Positions 7,153 through 15,602 of a stretch of DNA of 64,000 bases are shown here, one piece after another (the first letter of the stretch is position 1; every line of letters starts with the position of its first letter). The stretch lies in assembly GCF_030622045.1 (NCBI RefSeq), contig NZ_CP130886.1, positions 5,526,001-5,590,000 of the forward strand. The letters run 5' to 3'. The translations under genes were made by a program, and so were the position numbers. Origin of the DNA: Planctellipticum variicoloris. GTDB taxonomy: Bacteria; Planctomycetota; Planctomycetia; Planctomycetales; Planctomycetaceae. The notes beneath the pieces were generated by a model. That model was not told the origin of the DNA and made no database searches. It worked only from the letters and a program-made list of their open reading frames with translations.

Positions 7153-8946
7153 ATGTCCGACCTGCGACGCTTCTACTTCGACGACGGTAAATCCCGCAAA
7201 CGATGGCACGTCGAGCAACAGGGAAAACGCCAGATCGTCCACTTCGGCCGGCTCGGCGGATCGCTCCAGGAATCGCAGAAGTCGTTTCCATCTCCCGCCG
7301 AAGCGAAGGAGCAGACGGAGAAGCTGATCGCGAAAAAGCGGCGCGAAGGCTACATCGAGATCGACCCGACGCGGCTGGAAATCGTCCGGGCGAAGGGAGC
7401 CAAACAGGCAACCGAGTCGCAGATCAAGTCTCTCGAAAAGCAGATCGGCGGCCCCCTTCCCGACGAGTACCGCCAGTTTCTCCTGACCGCCAACGGCGGT
7501 CGCCCCAATCCCGATTGCGTCGCGGTGCCCGGCATGGCAGGCATCGACAATGTGGGTGTCGGCGCGCTGTTTCATCTGCGGCCGTCGCAACCCGGCGGGG
7601 ACGAATTGACGTACGAACTGGCGAACATCGGGAAACTGCTTCCCGCAGGACACTTGCCGATTGCCGGCAGCTCGGACGTCTTCACGCTGTCGCTGAAGCC
7701 GAAAACATTCGGCTGCGTCTACTGGTGGTTTCACGAGACGGAAGAGGTCGACGACGACGGCAATTACCTGGAATCCGCCGGATACCTGCTGGCCGGTTCC
7801 TTTGACGAATTCCTCGCCCGGATCGCCGGGCTGTTCGGCGACGATGAGGAACCAGAAGAGGAATCAACTTCACAGCGCCCCGCGACCGGGAAGAAACCTA
7901 AGGCCACGCTGAAGCGATTGCTCCGGCTCATGAATCACGATCTGACGCCGGACAAGGTCGAGGAGATCCTGCAGGTCGTTGGCGAGCTGGGAGACGTGAG
8001 CGGCATCCAGGACGGGGAGTGGCCGTTCAACAACATCAGCAGTCCGGCGATCGTGCGGGCGCTGCTGCAGGCGGGGTTGAACCCGGAGATCACGGACACT
8101 GAAGGCCATTCGCTGCTCTGGCAATGTGCGGGTTGTCCCGAGTGCGTCGATCTGCTGCTCGAACGGAGAGTGAACGTCAATCGCCGGAGCGGCGGCGACT
8201 TTGAAACCACGCTGATGCGCGCGATCTACAGCGAGAGCATTCCGGCCGTACAGCGGCTGCTGAAGGCGGGGGCCAATCCGACCGTACGACTCAGTTGGCC
8301 CATCCAGAACAAACTGGATTCCAACGCGGAAATCCGGACGGTGATCGAAAAGGCCCGCGTGGACTGGAAGTCGAATAAAGGAAAGCAGCAGGAGGCCGGA
8401 TCGGCGGTTCCGGCAAAGACGGCTGCCCCCGGAAAAAAGAAAGGGCCGAAACCGACGCTCAAACGGCTGCTGGGGCTCCTGAAGCACGACTACATCCCCG
8501 AAGAGTTCGAGGAGCTGGCGGAGATCGAGGAAGTCGTCGCCGAGCTGGGGGATCTGAGCGGAATCATGGACGGCGAGTGGCCGAAGATCGATCGACTGGA
8601 GAACCCGGATCTGCTGCGCTGCCTGCTGGATGCAGGGTTGAACCCGGACCTCACCGCCAAAGACGGGAACTCCCTGCTGTACCAGTGCGTGCGGAGCCTC
8701 GACTGCCTCAATCTGCTGCTCGAACGGGGCGCAGCCGTCGATCACCGGACCAGCGACGACAAGGAAACCCCGTTGATGCGGGCCGCGTCGGTGAGCGATG
8801 AAGAGTGCGTTCAACGGCTGCTGAACGCCGGAGCGGACCCGACGCTAGAATTCACTCGGTTTGCCAAAGTCATGCTGAGTATGAAAGAGAAGATGACCGC
8901 GCTCATTGAAGCCGCTCGCGCCGATTGGAACCGGAAGCGGGCGTGA
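7153..8946 (+). CDS. WGR + SUKH (SMI1/KNR4) + duplicated ankyrin-like protein
   Basis: 597 residues, soluble. Residues ~1-70 are a WGR-like domain (RRFYFDDGKSRKRWHVEQQG, then HFGRLGG, with F in place of the signature W). Residues ~85-235 are a SUKH fold (QIKSLEKQIGGPLPDEYRQF at its start, acidic patch EVDDDGNYLES near its end). The rest is one ~150-residue module repeated twice (7890-8330 and 8440-8880). Each copy starts TLKRLLxLxxHD, has LGDxSGIxDGEWP, and ends in ankyrin-type LLxAGLNP, CxxLLLERxxxVxxR and LLxAGAxPT repeats. SUKH proteins are often immunity factors against polymorphic toxins; WGR domains occur with nucleic-acid enzymes. ATG 7153 follows GAAGGA. The target is unknown. Confidence 0.75.
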   Translation: MSDLRRFYFDDGKSRKRWHVEQQGKRQIVHFGRLGGSLQESQKSFPSPAEAKEQTEKLIAKKRREGYIEIDPTRLEIVRAKGAKQATESQIKSLEKQIGGPLPDEYRQFLLTANGGRPNPDCVAVPGMAGIDNVGVGALFHLRPSQPGGDELTYELANIGKLLPAGHLPIAGSSDVFTLSLKPKTFGCVYWWFHETEEVDDDGNYLESAGYLLAGSFDEFLARIAGLFGDDEEPEEESTSQRPATGKKPKATLKRLLRLMNHDLTPDKVEEILQVVGELGDVSGIQDGEWPFNNISSPAIVRALLQAGLNPEITDTEGHSLLWQCAGCPECVDLLLERRVNVNRRSGGDFETTLMRAIYSESIPAVQRLLKAGANPTVRLSWPIQNKLDSNAEIRTVIEKARVDWKSNKGKQQEAGSAVPAKTAAPGKKKGPKPTLKRLLGLLKHDYIPEEFEELAEIEEVVAELGDLSGIMDGEWPKIDRLENPDLLRCLLDAGLNPDLTAKDGNSLLYQCVRSLDCLNLLLERGAAVDHRTSDDKETPLMRAASVSDEECVQRLLNAGADPTLEFTRFAKVMLSMKEKMTALIEAARADWNRKRA

Positions 8947-9241
8947 TACTTTTAGCTGCGGCCAGAGCGGAACAGATTCTCGACCGGGTGGCCCAGACGT
9001 CGCTTCGGGCGTCAGAGTGCCCCTGGCACAAGCGGACGCTGCGATTGACTTAAGTTCTCCAAAACTCGGAACTGCCGGACCCTCCACTGTTCGGAAACAA
9101 GCCGAACCAAGCCCCCCCGCAAACCCGCCTCTCCTTGACCCAACTTCCTGCGCCATCTATGCTCCCGACTTCGGAATTTTGCGCCCCCGGTCTGTCCGCG
9201 GGGCTCTCGCCGCACCGGATAGCCTGGGAAGACGTACCCGG
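8947..9241. other. Intergenic region, nothing recognised
   Basis: Roughly 295 bp between the WGR/SUKH gene and the next ORF. An open frame continues upstream of 9242 but its translation is not protein-like. No strong hairpin or promoter was identified. Confidence 0.3.
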
Positions 9242-10174
9242 ATGAACAGCGAAGAACGACACCATCTGCACGAGCACGAGCTCGGCAAACTCGCGGTCAA
9301 AACGCAGACGGTCCTCGAAAAACACGGCATCGCCATCGCCGCCGCCTTCGCGGCGGTGCTGCTGGCGCTGATCGTCGGCGGCTGGTGGACCATGTCCGCC
9401 AGCAACGCCACCGCCGCCCACTGGACCGAGCTCGCCGCCGCGGGCACCAGCGAAGAGTTTGGCGCTGTCGCCGATAAGCTCAAAGGGACCGCGCCGGGCT
9501 ACTGGGCCCGCCTCCGCGAAGGCGAACTGGTCCTCGACGAAGCCCTGCCGAAGATGTTCAGCGACCGCGAAGCCGGGCTGGCCGACATGAAACGCTGCCA
9601 GACCGCCTTCCAGGAAGTCCTCGATGCCGGTTCCGCGGCTCCCGAACCCGTTCGCGAACGGGCTCTTTTCGGCCTCGCCCGCGTCCTCGAATCGACCAGC
9701 AACGGCGATACCGAACCCGCCATCAAGACTTGGCAGCGGCTGGTGACCGAATTCCCGACCAGCATCTACAAAACCTACAGCGAACAGCGGATCAAGGCCC
9801 TCGAAACCGGCTCCGGCAAAGAGTTCTACGCCTGGTTCTCCAAGCAGAATCCCAAGCCCCCGGAATTCCGCCGCCCGCAGGACGGCCTGCCCGGCGCCGC
9901 CGGCGGCTTCGATCTCGACAAGGCCTTCGGACTCCCCCCCTCGCCGGGCGCCGCCGGAGCCAAACCGCCCGCCGACACCACCCCGGAAGCACCAGCCGAC
10001 GACAAGAAGATCCCGGACACCGAGAAGCCGGCGGAAGCCGCGAAGCCGGAAACCCCGGCTCCTGAGAAGACCACTCCCGACGCCGAAAAGCCTGCCCCGG
10101 AAAAACCGGCGGCGGAGAAGCCGGCCGACGAAAAGCCTCCTGCAGACGAAAAGCCCGCCGACAAACCCGAATGA
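9242..10174 (+). CDS. Membrane-anchored TPR-like protein with charged Pro/Ala/Glu/Lys tail
   Basis: 310 residues. After a His/Glu-rich cytoplasmic N-terminus (ERHHLHEHELGKL) comes one transmembrane helix (~40-62, IAIAAAFAAVLLALIVGGWW). A helical region of TPR type follows (YWARLREGELVLDEAL, ERALFGLARVLESTSNGD, AIKTWQRLVTEFPTS), resembling the YfgM/TPR_21 group of periplasmic chaperone-like anchors. Residues ~225-310 are low complexity with repeated EKPA and DEKP units. Its stop overlaps the start of the RluA gene (ATGA), so the two are translationally coupled. The link to envelope protein folding is inferred from the YfgM-like layout. Confidence 0.7.
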   Translation: MNSEERHHLHEHELGKLAVKTQTVLEKHGIAIAAAFAAVLLALIVGGWWTMSASNATAAHWTELAAAGTSEEFGAVADKLKGTAPGYWARLREGELVLDEALPKMFSDREAGLADMKRCQTAFQEVLDAGSAAPEPVRERALFGLARVLESTSNGDTEPAIKTWQRLVTEFPTSIYKTYSEQRIKALETGSGKEFYAWFSKQNPKPPEFRRPQDGLPGAAGGFDLDKAFGLPPSPGAAGAKPPADTTPEAPADDKKIPDTEKPAEAAKPETPAPEKTTPDAEKPAPEKPAAEKPADEKPPADEKPADKPE

Positions 10175-11187
10175 GCAACGACGCGCCCACTTCCGCAGAT
10201 CGAATCCGGCACACCGTAGAAGTCCGGGCGCACGGCTGGCGGCTCGATCACTATCTCACTCGGCTCTACCCCAACTTCAGCCGGTCCGCCTTTCAGCGCG
10301 TCATCGACGACGGCCAGGTCTTCGTCAACGGCCTCCCCGCGAAGATCTCCCGCCGGCTGCGCGTGAACGACGTCGTCGAATTCCGCCTGCCGGAATCCGC
10401 CGACCGGACCGTCCCCGCCGAAGATCTCCCCCTCGACGTCCTGTATGACGACGACCAGCTCATCGTCATCAACAAAGCGGCGAATATGATCGTCCACCCG
10501 GGTCGCGGCCGGTACACCGGCACGCTCGTCGGGGCGCTGCAGTTCCACTTCGATCAGCTCAGCGACGCCGCCGGCCACCTCCGCGCCGGCATCGTCCACC
10601 GGCTCGACCGCGACACCACCGGCGTCCTCGTCGTCGCCAAGGACAACACGGTTCACAACCTGCTCAGCAAACAGTTCGAGCAGCGGACGGTCGAAAAGGA
10701 GTACCGGGCCCTCGTCTGGGGCGAAGTCTCCTTCGACCGCGATTACATGGAGACCCACGTCCGGGTCAGCAACCGCAATCGCGAGCGGATGATGGTCTGC
10801 CCCGAAGGGGGGACCGCCCGCCACGCCGCCACGTTCTACGAAGTCCAGGAACGCTTCCGCGGCTTCAGCTACATGCGGCTCTGCCCGCAGACCGGCCGGA
10901 CCCACCAGCTCCGCGTCCACATGCACCATCTGGGGCACCCGATCGTCGCCGACAGCCTCTACGAAGGCCGATCGTCGCTGCGGAAGTCCGACCTTGTCGA
11001 AAACCTCCCGCCCGAAGAGGACGAAGTGTATATCGAACGCCAGGCGCTGCACGCCCTGAGCCTCTCGTTCGATCACCCGGCGACGGGCGAGCGGATGACG
11101 TTCGAGGCCCCCCTCCCGGCAGACATGACCCGGGCTCTGGAAGCCGTCCGGACCTACCGCCCGAAAACCGGCAAACGCCCGGCCTGA
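10171..11187 (+). CDS. rluD: RluA-family 23S rRNA pseudouridine synthase
   Basis: 338 residues. An N-terminal S4 RNA-binding domain (DHYLTRLYPNFSRSAFQRVI, then DGQVFVNG) precedes the catalytic domain with HRLDRDTTG (Asp146 is the nucleophile) and the RTHQLRVHMHHLGHPI motif. The enzyme converts uridine to pseudouridine in large-subunit rRNA. Length and S4 domain fit the RluD branch; RluC-like specificity cannot be excluded. Its ATG overlaps the previous stop by four bases. Confidence 0.92.
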   Translation: MSNDAPTSADRIRHTVEVRAHGWRLDHYLTRLYPNFSRSAFQRVIDDGQVFVNGLPAKISRRLRVNDVVEFRLPESADRTVPAEDLPLDVLYDDDQLIVINKAANMIVHPGRGRYTGTLVGALQFHFDQLSDAAGHLRAGIVHRLDRDTTGVLVVAKDNTVHNLLSKQFEQRTVEKEYRALVWGEVSFDRDYMETHVRVSNRNRERMMVCPEGGTARHAATFYEVQERFRGFSYMRLCPQTGRTHQLRVHMHHLGHPIVADSLYEGRSSLRKSDLVENLPPEEDEVYIERQALHALSLSFDHPATGERMTFEAPLPADMTRALEAVRTYRPKTGKRPA

Positions 11188-11229
11188 TGGTCGTGGAAGG
11201 CGGGAAGGAAGAGGCCGGTCGCTCGTCGA

Positions 11230-11580
11230 AAAGTCGGCGTTCTAGGCCTTGCAGCGGTCGGTCCTGGTCTTGAGCCCCGAAGTGGGCGATGGGCTGTCGC
11301 CACGGGTGAAACGGAGTCCGCCTTCGGGCGGACGGAGTGCAACCCGTGGGACCAGGTGCCCTCCGCGCGCCACCGCCCCGGAAGGGGCGGAGGAACGGTA
11401 AACTTGTGGCGCGGACTGCACGGCATCGCTTCCTTCGCCCCTCCGGGGCTTCCTGGATTTCGGTTCGGGGCCGGACCACGGGTTCCGCGTCGGGCGGCTT
11501 TGACGCCGCGCCGCCGCTCCACCCGTGGCTACAGCCCGTCGCCCCGTCGGGGCGAAGAGCCTCCCGAACGTCTGCACCGG
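11230..11580. repeat. Dispersed palindromic repeat cluster, copy 1
   Basis: Fills most of the 520-bp gap between the RluA gene and the glycosyltransferase. The segment 11265-11420 is the reverse complement of 41100-41265, with high identity over about 150 bp including internal hairpins (GTCCGCC-ttcg-GGCGGAC and CCGCCCC-ttcc-GGGGCGG). The end of the unit (acccgtggctacagcccgtc) recurs a second time at 11522-11541 on the + strand. Small translated peptides of both copies look alike only because the DNA repeats. Confidence 0.75.
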
Positions 11581-11707
11581 TAGAAAATCAACGCCCCATT
11601 GCACCCACGCCGAAACGCCGAATGAAAGCGGCGATTTCCTTGTTCGTTGATGGCTTGACCATGCAGCAACTTCACGCGCCGCCTCTTCTCCGGCTTTTCA
11701 CTATTCC

Positions 11708-12901
11708 CTACTCGCTATTCGCTACCCCCCGATAAGCCGCCAGGCAGCGCAGCGCGACCTGGTCCCACGTGAAGCGTTCCAGGACCGCTCGCCGGCCGGC
11801 GGCGCCCATCTGTTGCGCCCGCGCCGGGTCGTCCAGCAGCTCGCGGATGCGGACGCCCAGCGCCGCCGGATCGCTCGGGGGGACGATGAAGCCCGTCACC
11901 CCTTCGTCGATGAACTCGGGCATGCCGCCGACCTGGGTGCAGACCACTGGAGTTTCGGAGGCCAGGCTCTCCAGCATCACCAGCCCCAGCAGCTCGGCTT
12001 TGGGATGCGGCTTGCTGTACATGTCGGTGTAGACCGACGGCAAAACGAACACCGCCGCCGAGCCGTAGGCTTTGGCGAGATCGTCGTCGGACGCGTTGGT
12101 GTTGAACGTGACGTTGCGTCCCGCGGCGAGCTGCTGGAGATCGGCGAAATAACGCTCTTCGTAGACCCGGCCGATAATCGTCAGTTCGGTGTCGGGATCC
12201 ACGGCGAGAATGAGGGAGTCGATCCCCTTGTGGGCCATGATCCGCCCGACGAACAGGACCCGCCGGGGCCGCGGCCAGGGGGCGATCGGGCGGTCGATGA
12301 AACCGGGGCCCACGGCGCCGTAGATGATCTGCGAGCGGTCGGCGAGTCCAGGGCGAATGGCGAACCGGCTGATTTCCAGGAACTGGGTGATGTAGCGATC
12401 GGTCGCGGGTTGGTTCCAGCCGCCCCCCCCGAGGTCAGTCACAAAGCAGGGCTTTCGCGCCGCGGCGGCGGCGCAGGCGGCGGTCGCGGTGACGAATGTG
12501 TGATGCTGGTGGCAGTGGATGGCGTCGAAGCGCTTCAAAGCCGGGACGAACCCCAGGGTCCGCGGGTTCCAGATTTTGCCTTTCACGAAGTCGCGAGCCG
12601 GGTAGATCTCGATCTGCAGCTCCCCGCGCTGGACCGAACGGCGCGCCGGCCCGAAGGTGAGAAGCGTCGTTTCGACGCGTTTCGCCATCGCGGCGGCGAG
12701 TTCGAGCGCGTACCGCTCGCCGCCGCCGATCATCGACTCGTCGGCAAAGTACGCCGGAGAGACGTGGACGACCCGCTTGACCTCGGCCGGCGGAAACGGC
12801 GTCGGGCCGCGGAGCCGGGCCGCGGCGGCAAGGAGTTGCTGTCCGACAAGGACGGCGGGTCGTTCCAGACGGGCGCGCAGCGAGTTCTTCATGGAGTCCA
12901 T
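11708..12901 (-). CDS. GT4-family glycosyltransferase
   Basis: 397 residues with a GT-B fold. The N-terminal domain has the glycine-rich acceptor-side loop (ESMIGGGERYALELA) and HCHQHH. The C-terminal domain has VLFVGRIMAHKGIDSLI, the E-x7-E signature (KAELLGLVMLESLASETPVV) and VGGMPEFIDEGVTGF. It transfers a sugar from an activated nucleotide donor in polysaccharide or glycolipid synthesis; the acceptor is unknown. ATG 12901 gives full length, with ATG 12892 a close alternative. It stands apart from the 17-22 kb glycosyltransferase cluster. Confidence 0.88.
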   Translation of the reverse strand: MDSMKNSLRARLERPAVLVGQQLLAAAARLRGPTPFPPAEVKRVVHVSPAYFADESMIGGGERYALELAAAMAKRVETTLLTFGPARRSVQRGELQIEIYPARDFVKGKIWNPRTLGFVPALKRFDAIHCHQHHTFVTATAACAAAAARKPCFVTDLGGGGWNQPATDRYITQFLEISRFAIRPGLADRSQIIYGAVGPGFIDRPIAPWPRPRRVLFVGRIMAHKGIDSLILAVDPDTELTIIGRVYEERYFADLQQLAAGRNVTFNTNASDDDLAKAYGSAAVFVLPSVYTDMYSKPHPKAELLGLVMLESLASETPVVCTQVGGMPEFIDEGVTGFIVPPSDPAALGVRIRELLDDPARAQQMGAAGRRAVLERFTWDQVALRCLAAYRGVANSE

Positions 12902-12919
12902 TCCATCAGGCGGGTGACG

Positions 12920-13189
12920 TCAGAAAACGTAGGTGGCGATCACCGCCAGCAGCACGATGACCGCCGTGGCGATGACCCACGGAGGATAGCTCGAACGGTG
13001 CGAGTCTTCCTCCGAAAGATACTCCCCGCAGGCCGGGCACTGCTGGGCGTCTTCGTGAATTTCCGCCCGGCAGTGAGGGCAGGGAATGGTCGGCTCCTCG
13101 TCGTCGTCTGAACCGAAGTCGTCGCCGCCCTCGTCCCAGTCGGGGCTCCAGTCGTCGTCGTCGTTGTGGTCATCGCGGTGGCGGGGCAT
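12920..13189 (-). CDS. Zinc-ribbon protein with C-terminal membrane anchor
   Basis: 89 residues. A very acidic N-terminus (Asp/Glu-rich, ~5-30) is followed by a zinc ribbon CPHC-x10-CPAC ([24 protein letters not shown]) and one C-terminal transmembrane helix ([19 protein letters not shown]). The layout matches small tail-anchored zinc-ribbon proteins of unknown role common in planctomycetes. It is 18 bp upstream of the GT4 gene on the same strand and divergent from pyrF, with about 70 bp between starts. Confidence 0.75.
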   Translation of the reverse strand: MPRHRDDHNDDDDWSPDWDEGGDDFGSDDDEEPTIPCPHCRAEIHEDAQQCPACGEYLSEEDSHRSSYPPWVIATAVIVLLAVIATYVF

Positions 13190-13259
13190 GGCTGGGGGAC
13201 ATTCCCGGAGGGGCGGTGGCTTGTCGGTCGTGCCGCCGATACGGCACAATCGCGGCATC

Positions 13260-14204
13260 ATGACACATTTTTCCACCCGACTGAATGCCGCCATCCGGGC
13301 GAAGGGGACGCCGGCTCTCGTGGGACTCGATCCCCGGTTCGACTGGCTCCCGCCGGACATCGTCGCGCGCGCCCGCCAGAACCATGCGTACGAGGCCGCC
13401 GTCGCCGCGGCCGCGTTCGAAGAATTCTGCGTCCGGCTGATCGACGTCGTCGCGCCGCTGGTCCCGGCGGTGAAACCGCAGGCCGCTTTCTTCGAAGAAT
13501 ACGGCCCCGACGGCTGCCTGGCCCTGGCCCGCGTCATGCGCTACGCCCGCGCCGCCGGGTTGATCGTCATCTGCGACGCCAAGCGAGGCGACATCGGCAC
13601 CACGGCGGAAGCCTACGCCCGCGCGTATCTCGCCGGGTCCGATCCGCAGGCGACGCCCTGGCACGCCGACGCTCTGACGGTCAATCCCTACCTCGGCAGC
13701 GACACGCTGGAGCCGTTCGTCAAGGTCGCCGTCGAGCGGGGAGCGGGGATCTACGTGCTGGTCCGGACGAGCAATCCCGGCGCAGGGACGTTCCAAGACC
13801 GGCTGGAGAACGGACAGTCGCTGTATCAGAAAGTCGCCGAGGTCGTCGAAGGACTCTCCGCCGCCCACGCCGACGCCTCCGGCTTCGGTCCGGTCGGGGC
13901 GGTTGTCGGGGCGACGTATCCCCGCGAGCTGGTCGAGCTGCGGGCGGCGATGCCGCACGTGCCGCTGCTGGTGCCGGGGTACGGCAGCCAGGGAGGGACC
14001 GCGGCCGATGTCGCCGGCGCTTTCAACCAGGAGGGCCTCGGCGGGATCGTCAATAACTCGCGCGGGATCAACTTCGCCTTCCGTTCGGGGAAGCTGGCGG
14101 AGGAATTCGGCGTCGCGAAGTGGGAAGCCGCGGCGGAGGCCGCCACCCGGCAGATGATCGCCGACCTGGCGCAGCACACGCCGGCGGGACGCCTGCAGAA
14201 GTAG
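13260..14204 (+). CDS. pyrF: Orotidine 5'-phosphate decarboxylase
   Basis: 314 residues. It has GLDPR near residue 22, VKPQAAFFE (~72), the catalytic [15 protein letters not shown] block (~105) and [12 protein letters not shown], all features of the longer type 2 PyrF group. The enzyme decarboxylates OMP to UMP, the last step of de novo pyrimidine synthesis. ATG 13260 gives the family start. It is divergent from the zinc-ribbon gene and no other pyr gene is nearby. Confidence 0.95.
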   Translation: MTHFSTRLNAAIRAKGTPALVGLDPRFDWLPPDIVARARQNHAYEAAVAAAAFEEFCVRLIDVVAPLVPAVKPQAAFFEEYGPDGCLALARVMRYARAAGLIVICDAKRGDIGTTAEAYARAYLAGSDPQATPWHADALTVNPYLGSDTLEPFVKVAVERGAGIYVLVRTSNPGAGTFQDRLENGQSLYQKVAEVVEGLSAAHADASGFGPVGAVVGATYPRELVELRAAMPHVPLLVPGYGSQGGTAADVAGAFNQEGLGGIVNNSRGINFAFRSGKLAEEFGVAKWEAAAEAATRQMIADLAQHTPAGRLQK

Positions 14205-14230
14205 GGTGAGTCGAGTCTTCGAGGCTCACC
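14205..14230 (+). terminator. Hairpin after pyrF
   Basis: GGTGAG and CTCACC arms flank an inner segment that can pair further (CGA/TCG), directly after the pyrF stop. There is no T-tract, so it may work as a weak or factor-assisted terminator. Confidence 0.35.
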
Positions 14231-14282
14231 AGAACACTCATGTGAGTTGAAGCGTGAACAGGCCCTGAGACAGGACGCCTTG

Positions 14283-15092
14283 ATGCCCGAACCGGGCCCC
14301 TACCGTACGCTGCAGGCCGACAAGATTGTCGAGACGGTGGCGCGTCTGGAACGCCGGATTCACGAGCGGTTCCCCGACTCGGGACTCGTCCGCGTCGCCG
14401 CGGAACTGCACCAGATCGCCCGCGAGTCGGTCGTCCGGGCCCAGCAGATCCGGCAGCCGAACATCGGCCTGCGGATCGGGATCGGGTTGCTAATGTCGCT
14501 CCTGGCGGTCGTGCTGGGGATGCTGATCAGCCAGTTGCACTTCGACCGCGAACATCTGCGGGCGCTGTTCGACCCGGAGAACTTCGTTCAAGTCTTCGAG
14601 GCCGGCCTCGGAAGTCTGGTTTTCCTCGGCGCGGCGATGCTGTTCCTGGCGTCGCTGGAACTGCGCTGGAAGCGGCAGCGGGCCTTGGAGGCGTTTCGCG
14701 AACTCCGCGCCATCGCTCACATCGTCGACATGCATCAGTTGACGAAGGACCCGGAATCGACGCTCCGCGGCGGACCGGCGACGCCGTCGTCGCCCAAGCG
14801 GACCCTCTCGCCGTTCATGCTGAATCGCTACCTCGACTACTGCAACGAGCTGCTGTCGCTGGTGAGCAAGCTGGGGGCGATTTACGTGCAGGATTTTCCC
14901 GACCCGGTGGCGCTGGAGTCGGTCGATCAACTCGCAGACCTGACCAGCGGGCTGTCGCGGAGCATCTGGCAGAAAATGGTCATTCTGGATCAGGTGGTGT
15001 CGGACGCGGGGCGGCAGAGCTGGCTGACCGGGAGCGCGGGGGCTCCGCCGACCGCGCCGGTTTCTGCCGATCGTCCCGCAGGCGATCAATAG
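14283..15092 (+). CDS. Hypothetical two-helix membrane protein
   Basis: 269 residues. A soluble helical N-terminus (IVETVARLERRIHERFPDSG) precedes two transmembrane helices (about 65-85, LRIGIGLLMSLLAVVLGMLI; about 107-126, LGSLVFLGAAMLFLASLEL) and a helical cytoplasmic domain (RYLDYCNELLSLVSKLGAIY, VDQLADLTSGLSRSIW). It is not a recognised family; the C-terminal half suggests a protein-interaction or signalling platform. ATG 14283 is preferred over an in-frame TTG at 14247. Its 3' end overlaps the convergent gene by 7 bp. Confidence 0.6.
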   Translation: MPEPGPYRTLQADKIVETVARLERRIHERFPDSGLVRVAAELHQIARESVVRAQQIRQPNIGLRIGIGLLMSLLAVVLGMLISQLHFDREHLRALFDPENFVQVFEAGLGSLVFLGAAMLFLASLELRWKRQRALEAFRELRAIAHIVDMHQLTKDPESTLRGGPATPSSPKRTLSPFMLNRYLDYCNELLSLVSKLGAIYVQDFPDPVALESVDQLADLTSGLSRSIWQKMVILDQVVSDAGRQSWLTGSAGAPPTAPVSADRPAGDQ

Positions 15093-15535
15093 ATCGTCAG
15101 GAATCGACCATTCGCGAACAGCATGGTCATCGCATAGTCGAGCGCAGCCAGACACAGCAGCAATCCGAGCAGGATCCCATGCGGGCGCTCGAGACGCGTG
15201 CGGATCGTCACGAGCGCGGCGACGAACAACGCGGGTGCCAGATAGGCCAGCGCCATGCCATACGGCCGGCCGAGCGTATAGTCGGGCGACGCCGAACGCG
15301 AAAGGCCGAGCAGCACAATGACTGGCTGCACGGCGTGTGCGAGCATCCATTTGGCAAGTGTCGTCTTGGGACCCTGCCAGACGGCGAAGACGGGGAGTTC
15401 CCCCAGCCAGAAGCTGTTGAGAAACGGCAGCGTCTGGAGACTGATGGCGCAATAGGCGATGCTCCCCAGGACCAGCCCCAAGCAGAGCGGGTAGCGGGCC
15501 GGACGGATCGGCTTCCGGGGAATCAAGAATGCCAT
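15086..15535 (-). CDS. Small four-helix membrane protein, unknown
   Basis: 149 residues with four likely transmembrane helices: LCLGLVLGSIAYCAISLQ, WMLAHAVQPVIVLLGL, ALAYLAPALFVAALVTI and ILLGLLLCLAALDYAMTML. No family is recognised. It overlaps the convergent gene end by 7 bp and lies 67 bp downstream of the next leftward gene, so it may be co-transcribed with it. Confidence 0.55.
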   Translation of the reverse strand: MAFLIPRKPIRPARYPLCLGLVLGSIAYCAISLQTLPFLNSFWLGELPVFAVWQGPKTTLAKWMLAHAVQPVIVLLGLSRSASPDYTLGRPYGMALAYLAPALFVAALVTIRTRLERPHGILLGLLLCLAALDYAMTMLFANGRFLTIY

Positions 15536-15602
15536 GACTGGACCAGACCGGGGTCGACGGCAACGTGGCTCGCCGCAGCCTAATCCGCACCGGCGTCCGT
15601 GA

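Noticed and set aside
11242-11604. Small ORFs with RLVPRVTLRPP-like peptides at 11.3 and 41.1 kb
   Set aside because: Similar peptides arise because the DNA is a repeat; they lack starts with ribosome sites, and both copies include the hairpins.
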